From positions 248,001 through 312,000 of the forward strand of contig JADJOV010000027.1 in NCBI GenBank assembly GCA_016713585.1: a DNA stretch of 64,000 nucleotides, read 5' to 3'. The DNA comes from Bdellovibrionales bacterium. Its GTDB lineage: Bacteria; Bdellovibrionota; Bdellovibrionia; Bdellovibrionales; Bdellovibrionaceae. Every line of letters begins with the position of its first letter. Within the stretch, counting starts at the first letter, position 1. A program made the translations under genes and the position numbers. This document shows, one piece after another, positions 10,614 to 21,089 of the stretch. The notes under the pieces are model-generated. The model did no database searches. It worked only from the letters and a program-made list of their open reading frames with translations, and was not told the DNA's origin.

Positions 10614-12002
10614 TTATTTCACTTCACATTTATAATCCACGGTGGTGATTCCAACCGGGAGCGGCTGGGTGAAAACCAAATCCATATTTTCAAGACGATA
10701 GGATGACAGTGAAACGCCTGAGGAGTTCTCAAACTCCAGGTCTGGTCTTTGATCCCCATCAGCATCGGCTGGTGAACAGTCTAGACGAATGGTCCTCACA
10801 AGACCCTGGACTTTCTCTCCCATCACCTTGAGTTGACTTCCGTAATCGCTCTCACAGACATTTCCAATTATTCCGTTTGTCATTCGAGAAAGTGCCGCAT
10901 AGGCGAGTCCATAGGTCTCATTGCCATCTTTACCGAGACAATCACTGTCCCCATCTCTGACTATGATCGAATGAAAGACGAAGTTCTTGGTTCCGCCCCA
11001 AGTTTTCTTGATGAATTTAGCTAGACCGGCCGGACTATTTCGAATCGTGGGCTGAGGCCGCCCAATGAAATCCATAAAAGGACTCTCATCAGCATCAGTA
11101 ATCACAATGACCGCCAAGGCCGCGTCAGACCTGACGAGAGCCACATTTCCACGACTTTCTCGGTCGCGAGGTGACCGACTTCTTTCAAGAGCCCGATAAG
11201 TCGCAGCAATCCCCTGCTCTTCCCAGTATCCCTTTTCGGATCGTTGAATGGATTTTGCAAAACTGTCCTTCACATCATTCAAATCCATCGTCGAATTCAA
11301 GACTTTCCCTTTTATATTCCCAGCAAACTCAATGAGTCGCCCGTCACCAAGAGCCGCATCACCCGTCAGATCTGGTCGTTGTGATCGCCAACTGCCAGTC
11401 AAGGCCATTGAGTTGGTCCACAAACTGTGAAAGCGAGCAGCCATATTTCTTTGCTCTGTATCCATTGAAGGCGAATTGTCTATAACAACCAAGATATCCA
11501 CCTTTGGCTTTGCAACTGCCTTAACTTCGACAGACGTCCTCATAGACTTAAAAACCGGTGTGGGACCCGGAGTCGGAGTCGGAGTTGGAATCGGAGCTGG
11601 AGTTGGTGTTGGAATCGGAGCTGGAGTCGGAGCTGGAGTTGGTGCTGGAGTTGGTGCTGGAGTTGGAGTTGGAATCGGAGCTGGAGTCGGAGCTGGAGTT
11701 GGTGTTGGAGTCGGAGCTGGAGTCGGTGCTGGAGTCGGAGCTGGAGTCGGTGCTGGAGTCGGAGCTGGAGTCGGTGCTGGAGTCGGAGCTGGAGTCGGTG
11801 CTGGAGTTGGAGAGATCACCTCTCGGTCTGAATTCTGTAAGGCCTTTTGTGGAGACACGACTGATACTTCCCCAGGCTGACCACATCCAACGAGGGCCAT
11901 GACACAAACAGCTAGTCCAAGGTATTGACGAGAACCCGAAAACAGAAATGCTTGTCCCTTGAAAGCCCTGCCATGAATTTTTGCCGCATCTTGTAATTTC
12001 AT
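10614..12002 (-). CDS. von Willebrand factor A domain lipoprotein with PTPA linker
   Basis: 462 residues. Signal peptide with hydrophobic run LGLAVCVMALVGC, so lipid-anchored at Cys near residue 40. A linker of about 85 residues is built of PTPA and variant repeats. The vWA domain starts near residue 160 with DILVVIDNSPSMD, the DxSxS part of the MIDAS metal site, and VIVITDADES later supplies a further acidic site. Six Cys residues lie in the C-terminal half. vWA domains of this kind bind proteins in the envelope or outside the cell. The linker would hold the domain away from the membrane. There is no neighbouring operon partner. Confidence 0.8.
   Translation of the reverse strand: MKLQDAAKIHGRAFKGQAFLFSGSRQYLGLAVCVMALVGCGQPGEVSVVSPQKALQNSDREVISPTPAPTPAPTPAPTPAPTPAPTPAPTPAPTPAPTPTPTPAPTPAPIPTPTPAPTPAPTPAPTPAPIPTPTPAPIPTPTPTPGPTPVFKSMRTSVEVKAVAKPKVDILVVIDNSPSMDTEQRNMAARFHSLWTNSMALTGSWRSQRPDLTGDAALGDGRLIEFAGNIKGKVLNSTMDLNDVKDSFAKSIQRSEKGYWEEQGIAATYRALERSRSPRDRESRGNVALVRSDAALAVIVITDADESPFMDFIGRPQPTIRNSPAGLAKFIKKTWGGTKNFVFHSIIVRDGDSDCLGKDGNETYGLAYAALSRMTNGIIGNVCESDYGSQLKVMGEKVQGLVRTIRLDCSPADADGDQRPDLEFENSSGVSLSSYRLENMDLVFTQPLPVGITTVDYKCEVK
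11560..11812. repeat. short tandem repeat tract encoding PTPA linker
   Basis: About 250 bases of 6- and 12-bp units (GGAGTCGGTGCT, GGAGCTGGAGTC and variants) within the vWA lipoprotein gene. The repeat also opens long spurious frames on both strands (Gly-Val, Glu-Leu and Ser-Asp repeats). The copy number is likely to vary between strains by slippage. Confidence 0.85.
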
Positions 12003-12187
12003 ATATAACCTCTTGTCGAGTGATATATATCAAGACGCGAGCCAACGTCGGGGCCATGGGCAGCCTGTGCTTTGCATTTGAATGCCAGACTAACCATGCT
12101 ATTTCAGAATGCAACGTCGAGCTTGTTTACAAAAATTGATGATTAGCTGCATTAATTCGTTGTAACTTCAATCGAATTTGAACGGTC

Positions 12188-12220
12188 GACGAACATCTAG
12201 GCGACTTTGGTATGTTCGTC
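12188..12220. repeat. 9-bp inverted repeat upstream of the vWA gene
   Basis: GACGAACAT at 12188-12196 and ATGTTCGTC at 12212-12220 form a perfect inverted repeat with a 15-base spacer. It lies between the response-regulator stop (12257) and the vWA lipoprotein start (12002). The A run that follows is on the wrong side for a minus-strand terminator, so an operator or a weak terminator are both possible. Confidence 0.45.
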
Positions 12221-12256
12221 AAAAAAATCAGAAATAAGAAAACACTGGACTTTTGA

Positions 12257-12646
12257 TTAGGAGGCTGCCGGGGCCCTGTTGGCCTCTAAGGCAGCAGTGA
12301 CAGCATTGTGAAGATCGACTCCAGAAAAAGGCTTTGACAGAAGAGTCACAGAGATCAGAGCCTTTAATTGATTTGCGACAGCCTTATCGCCGTGTCCAGT
12401 GATGACAATAATTGGAGTCATGTTCTTATCGGCACGAACCCGTCTAATTAATTCAAAACCATTCATTTGTGGCATTGCTAAATCCGTGAGGATTAAATTT
12501 AGTTTTTCCGTCTGAACAACCGCAAGTCCTTTGACTCCGTTTTCTGCCAAAAAAAACTTATCTGCCCGATCTGATAACATATCAGCCAACAACTCTCTGA
12601 TTTCTTTTTCATCCTCAACAATCAAAATTGCTTCCGCTTTTTCCAT
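12257..12646 (-). CDS. single-domain response regulator (CheY-like)
   Basis: 129 residues from the ATG at 12646 (MEKAEAILIVEDEKE). All receiver-domain positions are present: the acidic pair in VEDE, phospho-acceptor Asp in LILTDLAMPQMNG, the Thr in IVITGHG and the Lys in LSKPF. There is no output domain, so it acts by protein contact, like CheY or Spo0F. The frame stays open upstream to 13051, but that stretch lies antisense to the next gene and is not conserved-looking. No histidine kinase is nearby. It is divergent from the chalcone-isomerase-like gene with about 200 bases between them. Confidence 0.8.
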   Translation of the reverse strand: MEKAEAILIVEDEKEIRELLADMLSDRADKFFLAENGVKGLAVVQTEKLNLILTDLAMPQMNGFELIRRVRADKNMTPIIVITGHGDKAVANQLKALISVTLLSKPFSGVDLHNAVTAALEANRAPAAS

Positions 12647-12848
12647 ACTTTCATTTCGGTTTGAATACACAAAACTTGATACCTTACTCACCCAACTAAA
12701 GCCAAGAAATGGAGTCAATTGTGAGAGCATCCCCCAGACAGACGTCGCTTCTAATTCGGCCCATCGCCTAGGATTTTCTGAGTTTTGATTGACCCACCTA
12801 GGCTTTCCGCCTATTGAATCTAAGTGTGACTCATCAGAAAGGGACTCC

Positions 12849-13487
12849 ATGATCAACCGACTCTTTATTGTTTTCTTCATTTTTTCAACTTCCCACACTG
12901 CCTTTGCAAATCTCCTTGAAACAAAAAATGGATCTAAGCAAATTGCGGAGGTCACCCTTGCCGAATCGGCAGTTTGGACACTTGCCGGAAAGAACCAAAA
13001 TCTTAAAATGGTGAGTGCAGGCCTTCGGACAAAGAAAGTGGTTTTTGTCAATGTCTCTGTTTACGTTGCAGAGTGGTTTGTGAGCAGCACAGCGCCTTGG
13101 GCCCAGTCAATCGAGAATCTAAAAAACCTGGCTCCGGTCGTGATGCGAATGACCTTTCTCCGTGACATTGAAGCCCCTAAGATTGAGTCCGCTTTTCGCG
13201 AATCACTTGTTGCAAATAAAATTGATTTAACAGAGCCGCCTTTCAAGGCGTTTCTCAAGGCCTTCCTTGAAAATGGCGATATCAAGAAGAAATCCTCGAT
13301 GACCCTTGCCGGTCATTTTGAGCCGGACGGCTCCGAAGTGCTAAGCTTTGAATCAACCTCCAATAAGGTCACTGAAATCAAGGGACCGTCCGGCTTTTTG
13401 CAAAAAATCTACTCTATCTGGTTTGGCGAGTCCGCCGACTCTGGCCTCGCTGATCTTAAAAAAGCACTCCTGGAACCCGCCAAATAG
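12849..13487 (+). CDS. secreted chalcone isomerase-like protein
   Basis: 212 residues from the ATG at 12849, which has AAAGGGA upstream and opens a clean signal peptide (MINRLFIVFFIF...HTAFA). The mature part has SAGLRTKKVVFVNVSVYVAEWFV and VVMRMTFLRDIEAPKIESAF, the pattern of the bacterial chalcone-isomerase-like family (Pfam Chalcone_3 type). Members are periplasmic and mostly uncharacterised, with no evidence for flavonoid chemistry. It is convergent with the subtilase gene. Confidence 0.65.
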   Translation: MINRLFIVFFIFSTSHTAFANLLETKNGSKQIAEVTLAESAVWTLAGKNQNLKMVSAGLRTKKVVFVNVSVYVAEWFVSSTAPWAQSIENLKNLAPVVMRMTFLRDIEAPKIESAFRESLVANKIDLTEPPFKAFLKAFLENGDIKKKSSMTLAGHFEPDGSEVLSFESTSNKVTEIKGPSGFLQKIYSIWFGESADSGLADLKKALLEPAK

Positions 13488-13517
13488 ACCATATAGAAAA
13501 TCTCGCAAAAAAACGAC

Positions 13518-15095
13518 CTACTTATAAGTGCCCTTCAACACCAACCCAGAGCTTGATGAATATCCATTGAGCATGATATGATAAACTCCAGCGGTCGGTG
13601 AATTAAAAACACATTTTTCGCTATTTCCACCTCTATAGGGCCGGCAATCGTATTTCGCCAGAGTCGCTTTTTCACCAAACTTAACAAAGAGATCCGCATC
13701 ACCGGTCCCGCCAGAAATTTCAATCGTCAGAGACCTTTTGTTTGTGGGAACTGAAAAAGAAAAGTACTTTTCCTCGCCCTGATCAAGAGAAATGAGCGAC
13801 GTTCTAACCCCATTTTTCAGTTGAGACTCATTCCCAATTGGTGGAACTCCACTCAAGAATTGGGTGTTTAGCAGTCGATTGGGCGACCCAGTTCCTGCTG
13901 AAATAACTTTGCCAACAGTACTCCCTTTCAACAAGGCAGCTTTCACCTCCACAGGCATGGCTGTTGGACTCCTAGACAGATAGAGAGCCACAACACCCGC
14001 TCCATGGGGAGCCGCCATCGATGTCCCGCTAATCGTGTGAGTCGTCGTGTTTGAGGTCCACCAAGTTGAGGTGATATCAGATCCTGGTGCAAAAATATCA
14101 ACACACTCCCCGAAATTTGAAAACGAAGACCGTTCGTCCCTGGACGTGCTACTACCAACCTTGATGGCCGAGCTGAGTCGGGCCGGTGACCCCAAACAGG
14201 CTGATCTATTCTCATTCCCTGCGGCCACAACATAGGTCACTCCAGATTGAATCGATGCAGCGATGGCATCTTCCAAAGCCTTAGAAATTGGCCCCCAAGA
14301 CTCATATTTGCAACGGCAGGACTCATGATTTCTTGACCCACTCCAACCCCACGTAATAACTCCGAGTTGAGTGCCTGACCCACCACAATCAAGCACTCGC
14401 ACGCCAATCAAAATTGACATTTTTAGCCACTCCATAATGAAGACTGCCGATGGTCCCCGCCACATGGGTCCCGTGACCGTTGCAATCTGTGGCGTCTCTG
14501 TCATTGTCCACTAGATCAAACCCTGAAACAGCCCGCCCTTGAAACTCTTCCGGGTCATCATTATGCCAGTATCAATGACATAGGCATTGACTCCCCTTCC
14601 AGCTTCGCTATCAAAGGAGTAAGTCTGATTAGGCAAACTGGCTTGATCAATGCGATCAAGCCCCCCAAGTAACTCCAGACTGGTTCACAAGTTGGTTGAC
14701 TGATTGCTCCCCTTAATTGGCTCGCTGAGTGATTCGTGTTAATTGTCACGATTTGATCCTTTCGACATAAGCAATATTTGTGTGCGTCGCGAGAGTTCGT
14801 GCCTGATCCTCGGTCATTTCTTCCCAGACCCCCTCCTGGAGGGCCTCTGAAAAACAAGGCTGGCCGACTGCAGTTGATACTGATCTTCAAGTTTTGACAT
14901 CGTCGCCTTGACCCCGGCCAGCGCAGTCAAACTGCTTTGCGCACTCAGAATTGAATCTTTTTTAAACACGACAATATATTTATCTACGGATTGAGGGCTT
15001 TCTTTTTTTCTCTCTAAATCAAAACCACTCTGTGATCCCGGCTGACCACAGGCTACTTCAAAAAAGATTATCATTCCTGCCAAAAAATAATTCAA
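13518..15095 (-). CDS. secreted subtilisin-like serine protease (S8), several frameshifts
   Basis: Lipoprotein-type signal ending VACGQPG, then an inhibitor-I9 propeptide (DKYIVVFKKD). The catalytic triad is all encoded but in different frames: Asp in VNAYVIDTGI, His in NGHGTHVAGTIGS (readable at about 14445-14510 in another frame), oxyanion Asn in VVAAGNEN and Ser in SGTSMAAPHG. The C-terminal ~100 residues (GEEKYFSFSVP...DADLFVKFG) are a pre-peptidase C-terminal domain. The order matches a proteinase-K-type exported protease of about 520 residues. I count at least four one-base breaks between about 14400 and 14830. With every catalytic motif intact, assembly error seems likelier than decay. 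The protease would digest protein outside the cell. Confidence 0.7.
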
Positions 15096-15339
15096 AATTG
15101 AGACCTGACATTTCCAAAATACCCCCCTTTGGTAAATGAACTCCCTGAAACAGGACGGAAAAACGTGGGATATCGGTTAATTAAATAATTGAAACCAGAG
15201 GGGAAAATTCAAGCTCTACACTCTGCTTAAAGTCGTCAAAAACAGGATCGCCCGAGCTCTCTCCAGTTTAAGAAAAAAGTATGAAAAACGCACAAATGAA
15301 AGGGTGACAGGGAGTAAATCTTTGAGCCTATATAGAGGC

Positions 15340-16696
15340 ATGATTTTTACAAAATACCCCCCCCAAATAAAATTTATCGTTGGAAATGAGGCCGCTGAAA
15401 GATTCAGCTTTTATGGAATGAATCCATTCTGATGGTCTTTATGACGCAGCAGCTGCTCATGGCCAAGGGCGATGCGGTTGCTTATTACCACTCGTTTACA
15501 GCTGCCTGCTACCTCTTGCCGATTGTTGGGGCCTATATTTCGGATCGTTATTTAGGAAAATACAAAACAATAATTAGTCTATCGATGGTGTACTGCCTTG
15601 GACATTTGGTCCTAGCACTTTTTGAAAGCCGACTGGGTCTGCTTTTTGGATTGACCTTTATCGCCATTGGTTCCGGTGGAATCAAGCCCTGCGTCTCAGC
15701 CCATGTCGGAGATCAATTCCGCTCTGATCAGGAAAGAAATGGAAAATATTTTAATCTCTTTTATTTTATGATTAATTTCGGGACCTTTTTTTGCCAACCC
15801 TCACTGTACTCCCTTAGACCTATGTCAAGTACGGACCCAGGTGGCCTTTGGAATTCCAGGCTTGCTCATGCTGATTGCCACAGTGGTCTTTTGGCCTTGG
15901 GCAAAAATACTATGTTCACGTCCCACCCTCAGGAAAAATCCAAAATAGCTTTATAAAAGTCATTTGGACGATTTGAAAATGGTTTAGGAAGTTTGAATCC
16001 AATGCCGTTCAGACATCCCAAAGACTGTTCAAGGGGTCAAAGCCATCTTCGAAGCCTGGTTATATGTTTGGATTTCTACCTTTGGGCCTTATTCGATCAA
16101 GGTGGGCGGTTCCAACCTGATTATTTATTCAGGCTCAGAAAATGGATTTGAATTTTATGGGTGTTGATTGGAATGAGTCCCAGGTCCAAGCCATAAATCC
16201 AATCTTGATTCTAGTCCTTATCCCGCTTTTTACACTCTATATCTATCCTCTCATTGATAGACTTGGATTTAAATTCACCTCGCTCAGAAAGATTTTTGTC
16301 GGTATGTTATTTGCCAGTGTGAGCTATGGGATTGTTGCCTATTCTCAAAGTCTGATTGAAGCGGGCGAGAAGATTACAATCGCCTGGCAGCTCTTGGCTT
16401 ACTTGTTTATCACCATTGGTGAGGTTTTTGTCTCCGTGACCGGCTTGGAATTTGCGTACACCCAGGCTCCCAAAAATATGAAGTCGACGGTCATGAGTTT
16501 TTGGTTGTTAACGGTGTTTTTAGGAAATTTGATCGCGGCCCAACTGTCCCATGTTTCCTGGTTCGAGACAGCTTCCACGAGCTACTTCTTGTTCTACGCG
16601 TTTTTGATGTTCACTGTTGCCATAGTCTTTCTTTTCCTCTCGAAATTCTATACCGTGATGAACTATATGTTGGATGAAAAAGGAGCCAAGCTGTAA
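15340..16696 (+). CDS. POT/PTR-family proton-coupled peptide transporter, frameshifted
   Basis: Starts at ATG 15340 with AGAGG upstream. The N-terminus reads KFIVGNEAAERFSFYGMN, the hallmark first helix of POT transporters, and resumes after a one-base break near 15425 as LMVFMTQQLL. GAYISDRYLGKYKTI and GSGGIKPCVSAHVGDQF are further POT signatures. The frame is lost again between about 15800 and 16140, then continues through the last helices (LLAYLFITIGEVFVSVTGLEFAYTQAP) to 16696. A dozen membrane helices would import di- and tripeptides with protons, which fits a proteolytic lifestyle beside the secreted protease. Indel errors are likely, but a dead gene cannot be excluded. Confidence 0.7.
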
Positions 16697-16768
16697 AAAC
16701 TTTTTTTTCTTTCCTGCTAAACAGTTATTTACTCATCGCGGTCGTGTTGGTGAACCAGAAGGCTGTAA

Positions 16769-17896
16769 AGACCTGAGTATGCAGCAGAAAATCTTTATGT
16801 CAGCTGCAATATTTGCCATGTGAACCCAATGGGTGGAGGCCTTCGAAATTCCAACGGGAAGATTTTTGGTTCAAGGGATATGGAGCTCAGTCCTTTTTCC
16901 AAGAACGAGTGGTTCCAAGTCGATTTTCGTGCCCCCTTTCAAAGGGCGACGACTTCTCGAAATGAGGAAACCAAAGGGATCGCGGTGATGAACACTCTTG
17001 TGGCTGCCCACCTGCCAATTCTCAAGGACTCTGAAGACCAGGAAACAACCGGCTTTGTTGTCTCCAACAGCTTTGGCGTCTTAGACAATGGCCTCCACGA
17101 AGCCTATGCCCTCATCAGAATTGGAGGGCCTCAATTATTGATTGGTCGTTTTTATGTTCCGTTTGGGCTTGCCACTGATGAGCACCGAACCTACACGCGA
17201 TTGCAGACACGAACGACAGTGAAGGATTTTGAAACAGGCCTTGCCGTCTCTGGGGATCTCACTTCTAGTTTTCACTATGACTTCTCGGTTACGAGCGGTT
17301 TGGATAACGACGCCAGCGGAAATGCGATCGCGGCCACGGATAGTCCCTACGGATTAGCTGGAAATTTGCGTTGGAAGCCCTTTCTTCAACCTCATTTTTT
17401 TGGATTAAGCTACCTGGTTCATGGAACGACTCTAGTTCCGTCCCCGATTGAGGCCACGTCTATTAACTTTGTGACTGCAACTAACCAAATGACGAACAAT
17501 AAATTTAAAGGGTCTGTTTTGTTCGAGTTTGTAAGTTCAAAAGGATTCAACAATAATCTCTTGAATTCCAACATTTCGTATTTCATACCAGCGACTGACC
17601 CCTGGAAGGATTCAGTGGCTTCGAGTCGCGCCCAGGGGCTGAATTTTGGACTCAATTGGTCCCTCACAACTCGACTTATCTTTCAATTTAAACTTGAACA
17701 GTTTACTCCCGACGTGGACTACTCAGGCGATAAGTTTACACGGACCGGATGTGGCTTAAAGTACTTTTTTAACAGCAATATGAATCTACTCGCACGTTTT
17801 GAAAAATCCACCGCCTCTCGCCCTGGATTGACAGAAGCCGGAACAGTGAGCGCCGTGAAAGATTATTTCTATGCTATTTTTCATCTCTGGATTTAG
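16769..17896 (+). CDS. c-type heme motif fused to outer-membrane beta-barrel
   Basis: In the open frame the sequence SCNICHVNPMGGG (16802-16840) provides a heme c attachment site CxxCH, followed by about 350 residues of amphipathic strands (YALIRIGGPQLLIGRFYVPFG, FFGLSYLVHG, MNLLARFEKSTASRPG) ending FHLWI. This is the plan of a porin-like barrel with an N-terminal heme tag. A TAA at 16766 blocks the frame before the expected signal peptide, so the true start lies upstream across another one-base break, or the N-terminus is lost. The gene is followed after 18 bases by a triheme lipoprotein and a monoheme cytochrome, suggesting a joint electron-transfer role at the outer membrane. The role is inferred. 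Confidence 0.6.
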   Translation, partial: RPEYAAENLYVSCNICHVNPMGGGLRNSNGKIFGSRDMELSPFSKNEWFQVDFRAPFQRATTSRNEETKGIAVMNTLVAAHLPILKDSEDQETTGFVVSNSFGVLDNGLHEAYALIRIGGPQLLIGRFYVPFGLATDEHRTYTRLQTRTTVKDFETGLAVSGDLTSSFHYDFSVTSGLDNDASGNAIAATDSPYGLAGNLRWKPFLQPHFFGLSYLVHGTTLVPSPIEATSINFVTATNQMTNNKFKGSVLFEFVSSKGFNNNLLNSNISYFIPATDPWKDSVASSRAQGLNFGLNWSLTTRLIFQFKLEQFTPDVDYSGDKFTRTGCGLKYFFNSNMNLLARFEKSTASRPGLTEAGTVSAVKDYFYAIFHLWI

Positions 17897-17914
17897 ATAA
17901 ACAAGGAGGGGTTA

Positions 17915-18957
17915 GTGAAGCGAGGGGGCTTGTCTTTAGTTTACAAATCCGCTTTATTAGCTTTTTTATTGAGCTCGCTTTTTTGCCTCGGCGGCTGTCT
18001 CAAGCAAAATAATCTTCATCATCCAGCTGGCGGAGGAGTCTCGAACGGTGGCACTGGAAAAGCCACCACGCCCGCAGATCCAACTACATTAACTTTTAAC
18101 GACATTCTTCCGATCTTCTTGGCCACTTGTCAGGGGTGTCACAACAAGGCCTCTGGAGCAACCCAACCTAACTGGCAGGACTACGAAATAGCTAAGCTTT
18201 ATAAAGACAGCATTAAGAAGCGTTTGACGGAAAAGACGATGCCCCCAATCGGCTCACCCTTGTCAGACCAAGATCGTCGAAAAATCTTGGACTGGATTGA
18301 GGCCGGGGCCCCAAATGCTCCGACGACCAATCCGCCACCAACACCCACCCCTGAGCCTCCGCCCACACCACCAATCCCAGTGCCGGTCCCAGGGCCAGTC
18401 CCTCCACCTCCACCTCCACCTCCCTCGGTCGATGATCCAATCGCCAAAGTTTTTCAAGGAAGTTGCATCGGCTGTCATGGCGCTTATTCCGCCGGTCTGA
18501 AAAGTCCAATTATTTTCGGCCTCCCTCCGGGTTATATTTTTATGCAACTTCTGGCGTATAAAACAAAACTCGTGTCGACTCCCTGATGTCTGGGGCCATG
18601 GAATCAGTGAGCGCAAACTTAACCGAAGAGGAAATGGGGGGCCTGGCCAACTATGTGAGTGAATTATCTCCTTGCCTGATCCCAGATTCCGTCGTGGATC
18701 CTGGGCAAGGAAATATTTCGGAAGGGGAAGTTTTAGCCAACGACAAAGGCTGCCTCGGATGCCATAACTTCGGAAATGCCAAAAGCTATCCGTCCTTGGC
18801 AGGTCAAAAAGCACACTATTTGAACCAGCAGTTGCTGGCCTTTAAGAGTGGGACACGCAAGAATAACTTCATGAACGCTTTTGCCTCCAATCTCACTGAA
18901 AGTGATATTCTAAACCTGGCGGCCTATTTTAATAGCCTGGGGAGTTGCCAAAAATGA
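17915..18957 (+). CDS. triheme cytochrome c lipoprotein, one frameshift
   Basis: GTG start with a strong AAGGAGG site. Signal with lipobox LGGC (Cys 28). Heme sites CQGCH (72-76), CIGCH (184-188) and, past a one-base break near 18575, CLGCH. A Pro-rich linker (PPPTPTPEPPP and a run of prolines) separates the first domain from the next two. The first domain resembles membrane-associated cytochromes with TMPP as possible Met ligand; the later two resemble cytochrome c4/c553 (LAGQKAHYLNQQLLAFKSGTR). At the break, dropping into the other frame gives KTRVDSLMSGAMESV, so the protein is continuous. Its stop overlaps the ATG of the next cytochrome (ATGA), indicating coupled translation. Confidence 0.8.
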
Positions 18958-19328
18958 AATTATTTTCCGCAGACTTCTTTATCTTTTTGTTTTTGGTTTT
19001 TCTGACTCAACTTGGTTTTGCTCAATCACGTTTTCCTCAGACCGGATTCACCTTGCAAAATTCCACACCAAACGCAAAATCTCAGAAAGTTGATCCCCAG
19101 ACTTTGGCGACCAAAGCGACTGCCTGCTTTGCTTGTCATGGGGAAACAGGGCACAGTCCAAACTCGGTTTGGCCAAATTTAGCAGGACAAAAGGAAGAAT
19201 ACCTTGCGAAGCAACTTCTGGCTTTTAAACAAGGAACACGCAAGGACCCCACAATGAATCCAGTGGCCGAGAATCTCTCAGATCAACAAATCCAAGAGGT
19301 CGCCCTCTATTTTTCAAGCCTCAAATGA
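18954..19328 (+). CDS. secreted monoheme class I cytochrome c (c4/c553-like)
   Basis: 124 residues from ATG 18954, overlapping the previous stop. Signal peptide MKLFSADFFIFLFLVFLTQLGFA. Heme site CFACH, then WPNLAGQKEEYLAKQLLAFKQGTRKDPTMNPVAENL, with Met in TMNP the likely sixth iron ligand. It is similar to the third domain of its neighbour, suggesting domain duplication. It should carry one electron at a time through the periplasm, to or from the triheme lipoprotein or the c-heme barrel. Confidence 0.85.
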   Translation: MKLFSADFFIFLFLVFLTQLGFAQSRFPQTGFTLQNSTPNAKSQKVDPQTLATKATACFACHGETGHSPNSVWPNLAGQKEEYLAKQLLAFKQGTRKDPTMNPVAENLSDQQIQEVALYFSSLK

Positions 19329-19349
19329 GAGCGGAAGAACTCAGCCTAA

Positions 19350-20943
19350 TTATTTGATCTCGACAAAGCCGACGTCCAAATTGTAATCATATCGGCCCGC
19401 CACAATCCCGGCCGCGCGCGATCTAACAACTACAAAATAGAGATATTTCTTATCACCCATTGTGGCGATTGTTGGCTCTCCAAAACCAAAAATACTTCCA
19501 ACACCCAGGTCACCAGACTTCAATAGCACAACCTCGTCCCCCCAAGCTGAGTCCAAGCCATAGTCTGTATGACCACTGCCAATATAGTCGTGGTAAACCA
19601 GCTGCGTGTCTCGCGTCAAATACAACCGGGACCCAGTAAAAAACGGTTGGGAGACATGAGCTATTGTATTTATTTTACTCGGTAGAGATTCACGGACCCA
19701 GGTTCCGCTCGGAAATGCACCACTGGTCAATTTGTACACTGAAAGACCATGAGTGAGCTTTTCATCATCCACCCAAACGGACTTCACAACTCCATGACTG
19801 TCATAAAACAAATGAGGATTGCCTTGCTGACCAGCATGAGTGTCAAAACTGACGGGACTTATGTTCGGAGTAATACTCTGAAAGTCCTCCCCACTATAGG
19901 TCACGTTGCCCAAATTGTTTGAAGTCCCGAAAGTGAGTGTCCCTGTATAAATGTCCGCGCCATCATCACCAAGATCATTAAAATAATTATTCCATGCAAC
20001 CGCGAACTTGGCCGTGGTCGGAGTCGTCATCACAAACGATAACCCAAACGGACCATTTGCGCCTTTGGGATCATTGAACCCCACTTTGAAAGGCTCAGCA
20101 AAGGTCCCATCATTTTGTCGTTTGAAGCCATAGAAGGTCGTGGGAAAAAGCGGAATTCCATTGAGATTTCCAGGATCAATCAATTTTATATGAGTTAGTT
20201 TCCCCTGTTCAATCGCGCCGGTCGGAAAATCTGGACGCAAGGGCGCAAGAGTGGGTCCTATGGTTTTAAACACCCAATCGGAATCATCTTTTCCCGAGCA
20301 ACCCAAAATATCAAAGCCCACTGAAAAATCCAAACTCTTGCAAATGCTACTAAACAAAAACAATCCAGAAAAATAAAGCGGACCATATTGTACAAATAAA
20401 TACTGTCCATCCGGTGTAATAGTTGCCCCGTCTTCATAACCCTCTGTATTGACCATTCCAGAAACCAATAAGGGCTGCCCGACCATCGAACCATAGCTTT
20501 GAGCCAATAGCTTCTCGCTTCACAGATTCTGTTTGAAACTTCACTGTGACGGGATAGACTCCAGAGCCCGACGGCGTCACTCTAAAATTATACGTGTCAT
20601 TTGGGTTTTCGGTCACTTCGCGCACTGTCCCAGCTGGAATATCTAACTCCAATGTTTGTCCTTTAAAGTACTTCCCCTCCTTCATGAGGTGAACCGTCAC
20701 ATCAAATGGGCTTAAGCCTCGGTGAATCCACCTCGTGAACTCCAGCTGAAGAGAATAAGTGCTTTGAATAGTTTCATCAGGGGCCAAACTATCAATCGCC
20801 CCATTCGAACAGTTGTTAAACAAAACAATCAGGACAATCGAGCTGAGAAGAGCCCCGAAAACTCTTCCTATTTTGAGACGCTGAAAAAGAGCATTGCAAG
20901 TCAGACGCCGTGAGCTTCTCTTGGAAGTCTTGATTTGAGTCAT
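19350..20943 (-). CDS. lipoprotein of unknown function, one frameshift
   Basis: N-terminal hydrophobic segment VFGALLSSIVLIVLFNNC, with Cys as likely lipidation site although the -1 residue Asn is unusual. The first domain (residues about 55-150) is Ig-like (YSLQLEFTRW, NFRVTPSGSGVYPVTVKF). The frame changes near 20500-20515; the remainder, about 380 residues, contains repeated strands such as GATITPDGQYLFVQYG, LYLTRDTQLVYHDY and KKYLYFVVVRSRAAG, resembling a beta-propeller. It resumes cleanly, so one protein of about 530 residues is likely. No catalytic motif was recognised. It converges on the cytochrome gene. Confidence 0.55.
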
Positions 20944-21089
20944 AGATTACATTCTATCAAAAGTCGTTGCCCGCTACAAATTATCTCGTGTTAGAGATCC
21001 AGACTAGAACATCGTCTTTTGTCTCATACGAATTGCTCTCGATAGGATTTAGTGCTTTATTGTGGCTCTAGACAAAGGAGTCTCCCACT

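Noticed and set aside
11560..11812. CRISPR-like array
   Set aside because: Units are 6-12 bp, directly abutting, without unique spacers, and they lie inside a coding frame.
11476..11902. Open frames of Gly-Val, Glu-Leu and Ser-Asp repeats on both strands in the vWA gene
   Set aside because: By-products of the short tandem repeat encoding the PTPA linker; only the minus-strand vWA frame has a signal peptide and a recognisable domain.
12188..12220. Intrinsic terminator of the response-regulator gene
   Set aside because: On the minus strand the T run comes before the stem rather than after it, so it is kept only as an inverted repeat.
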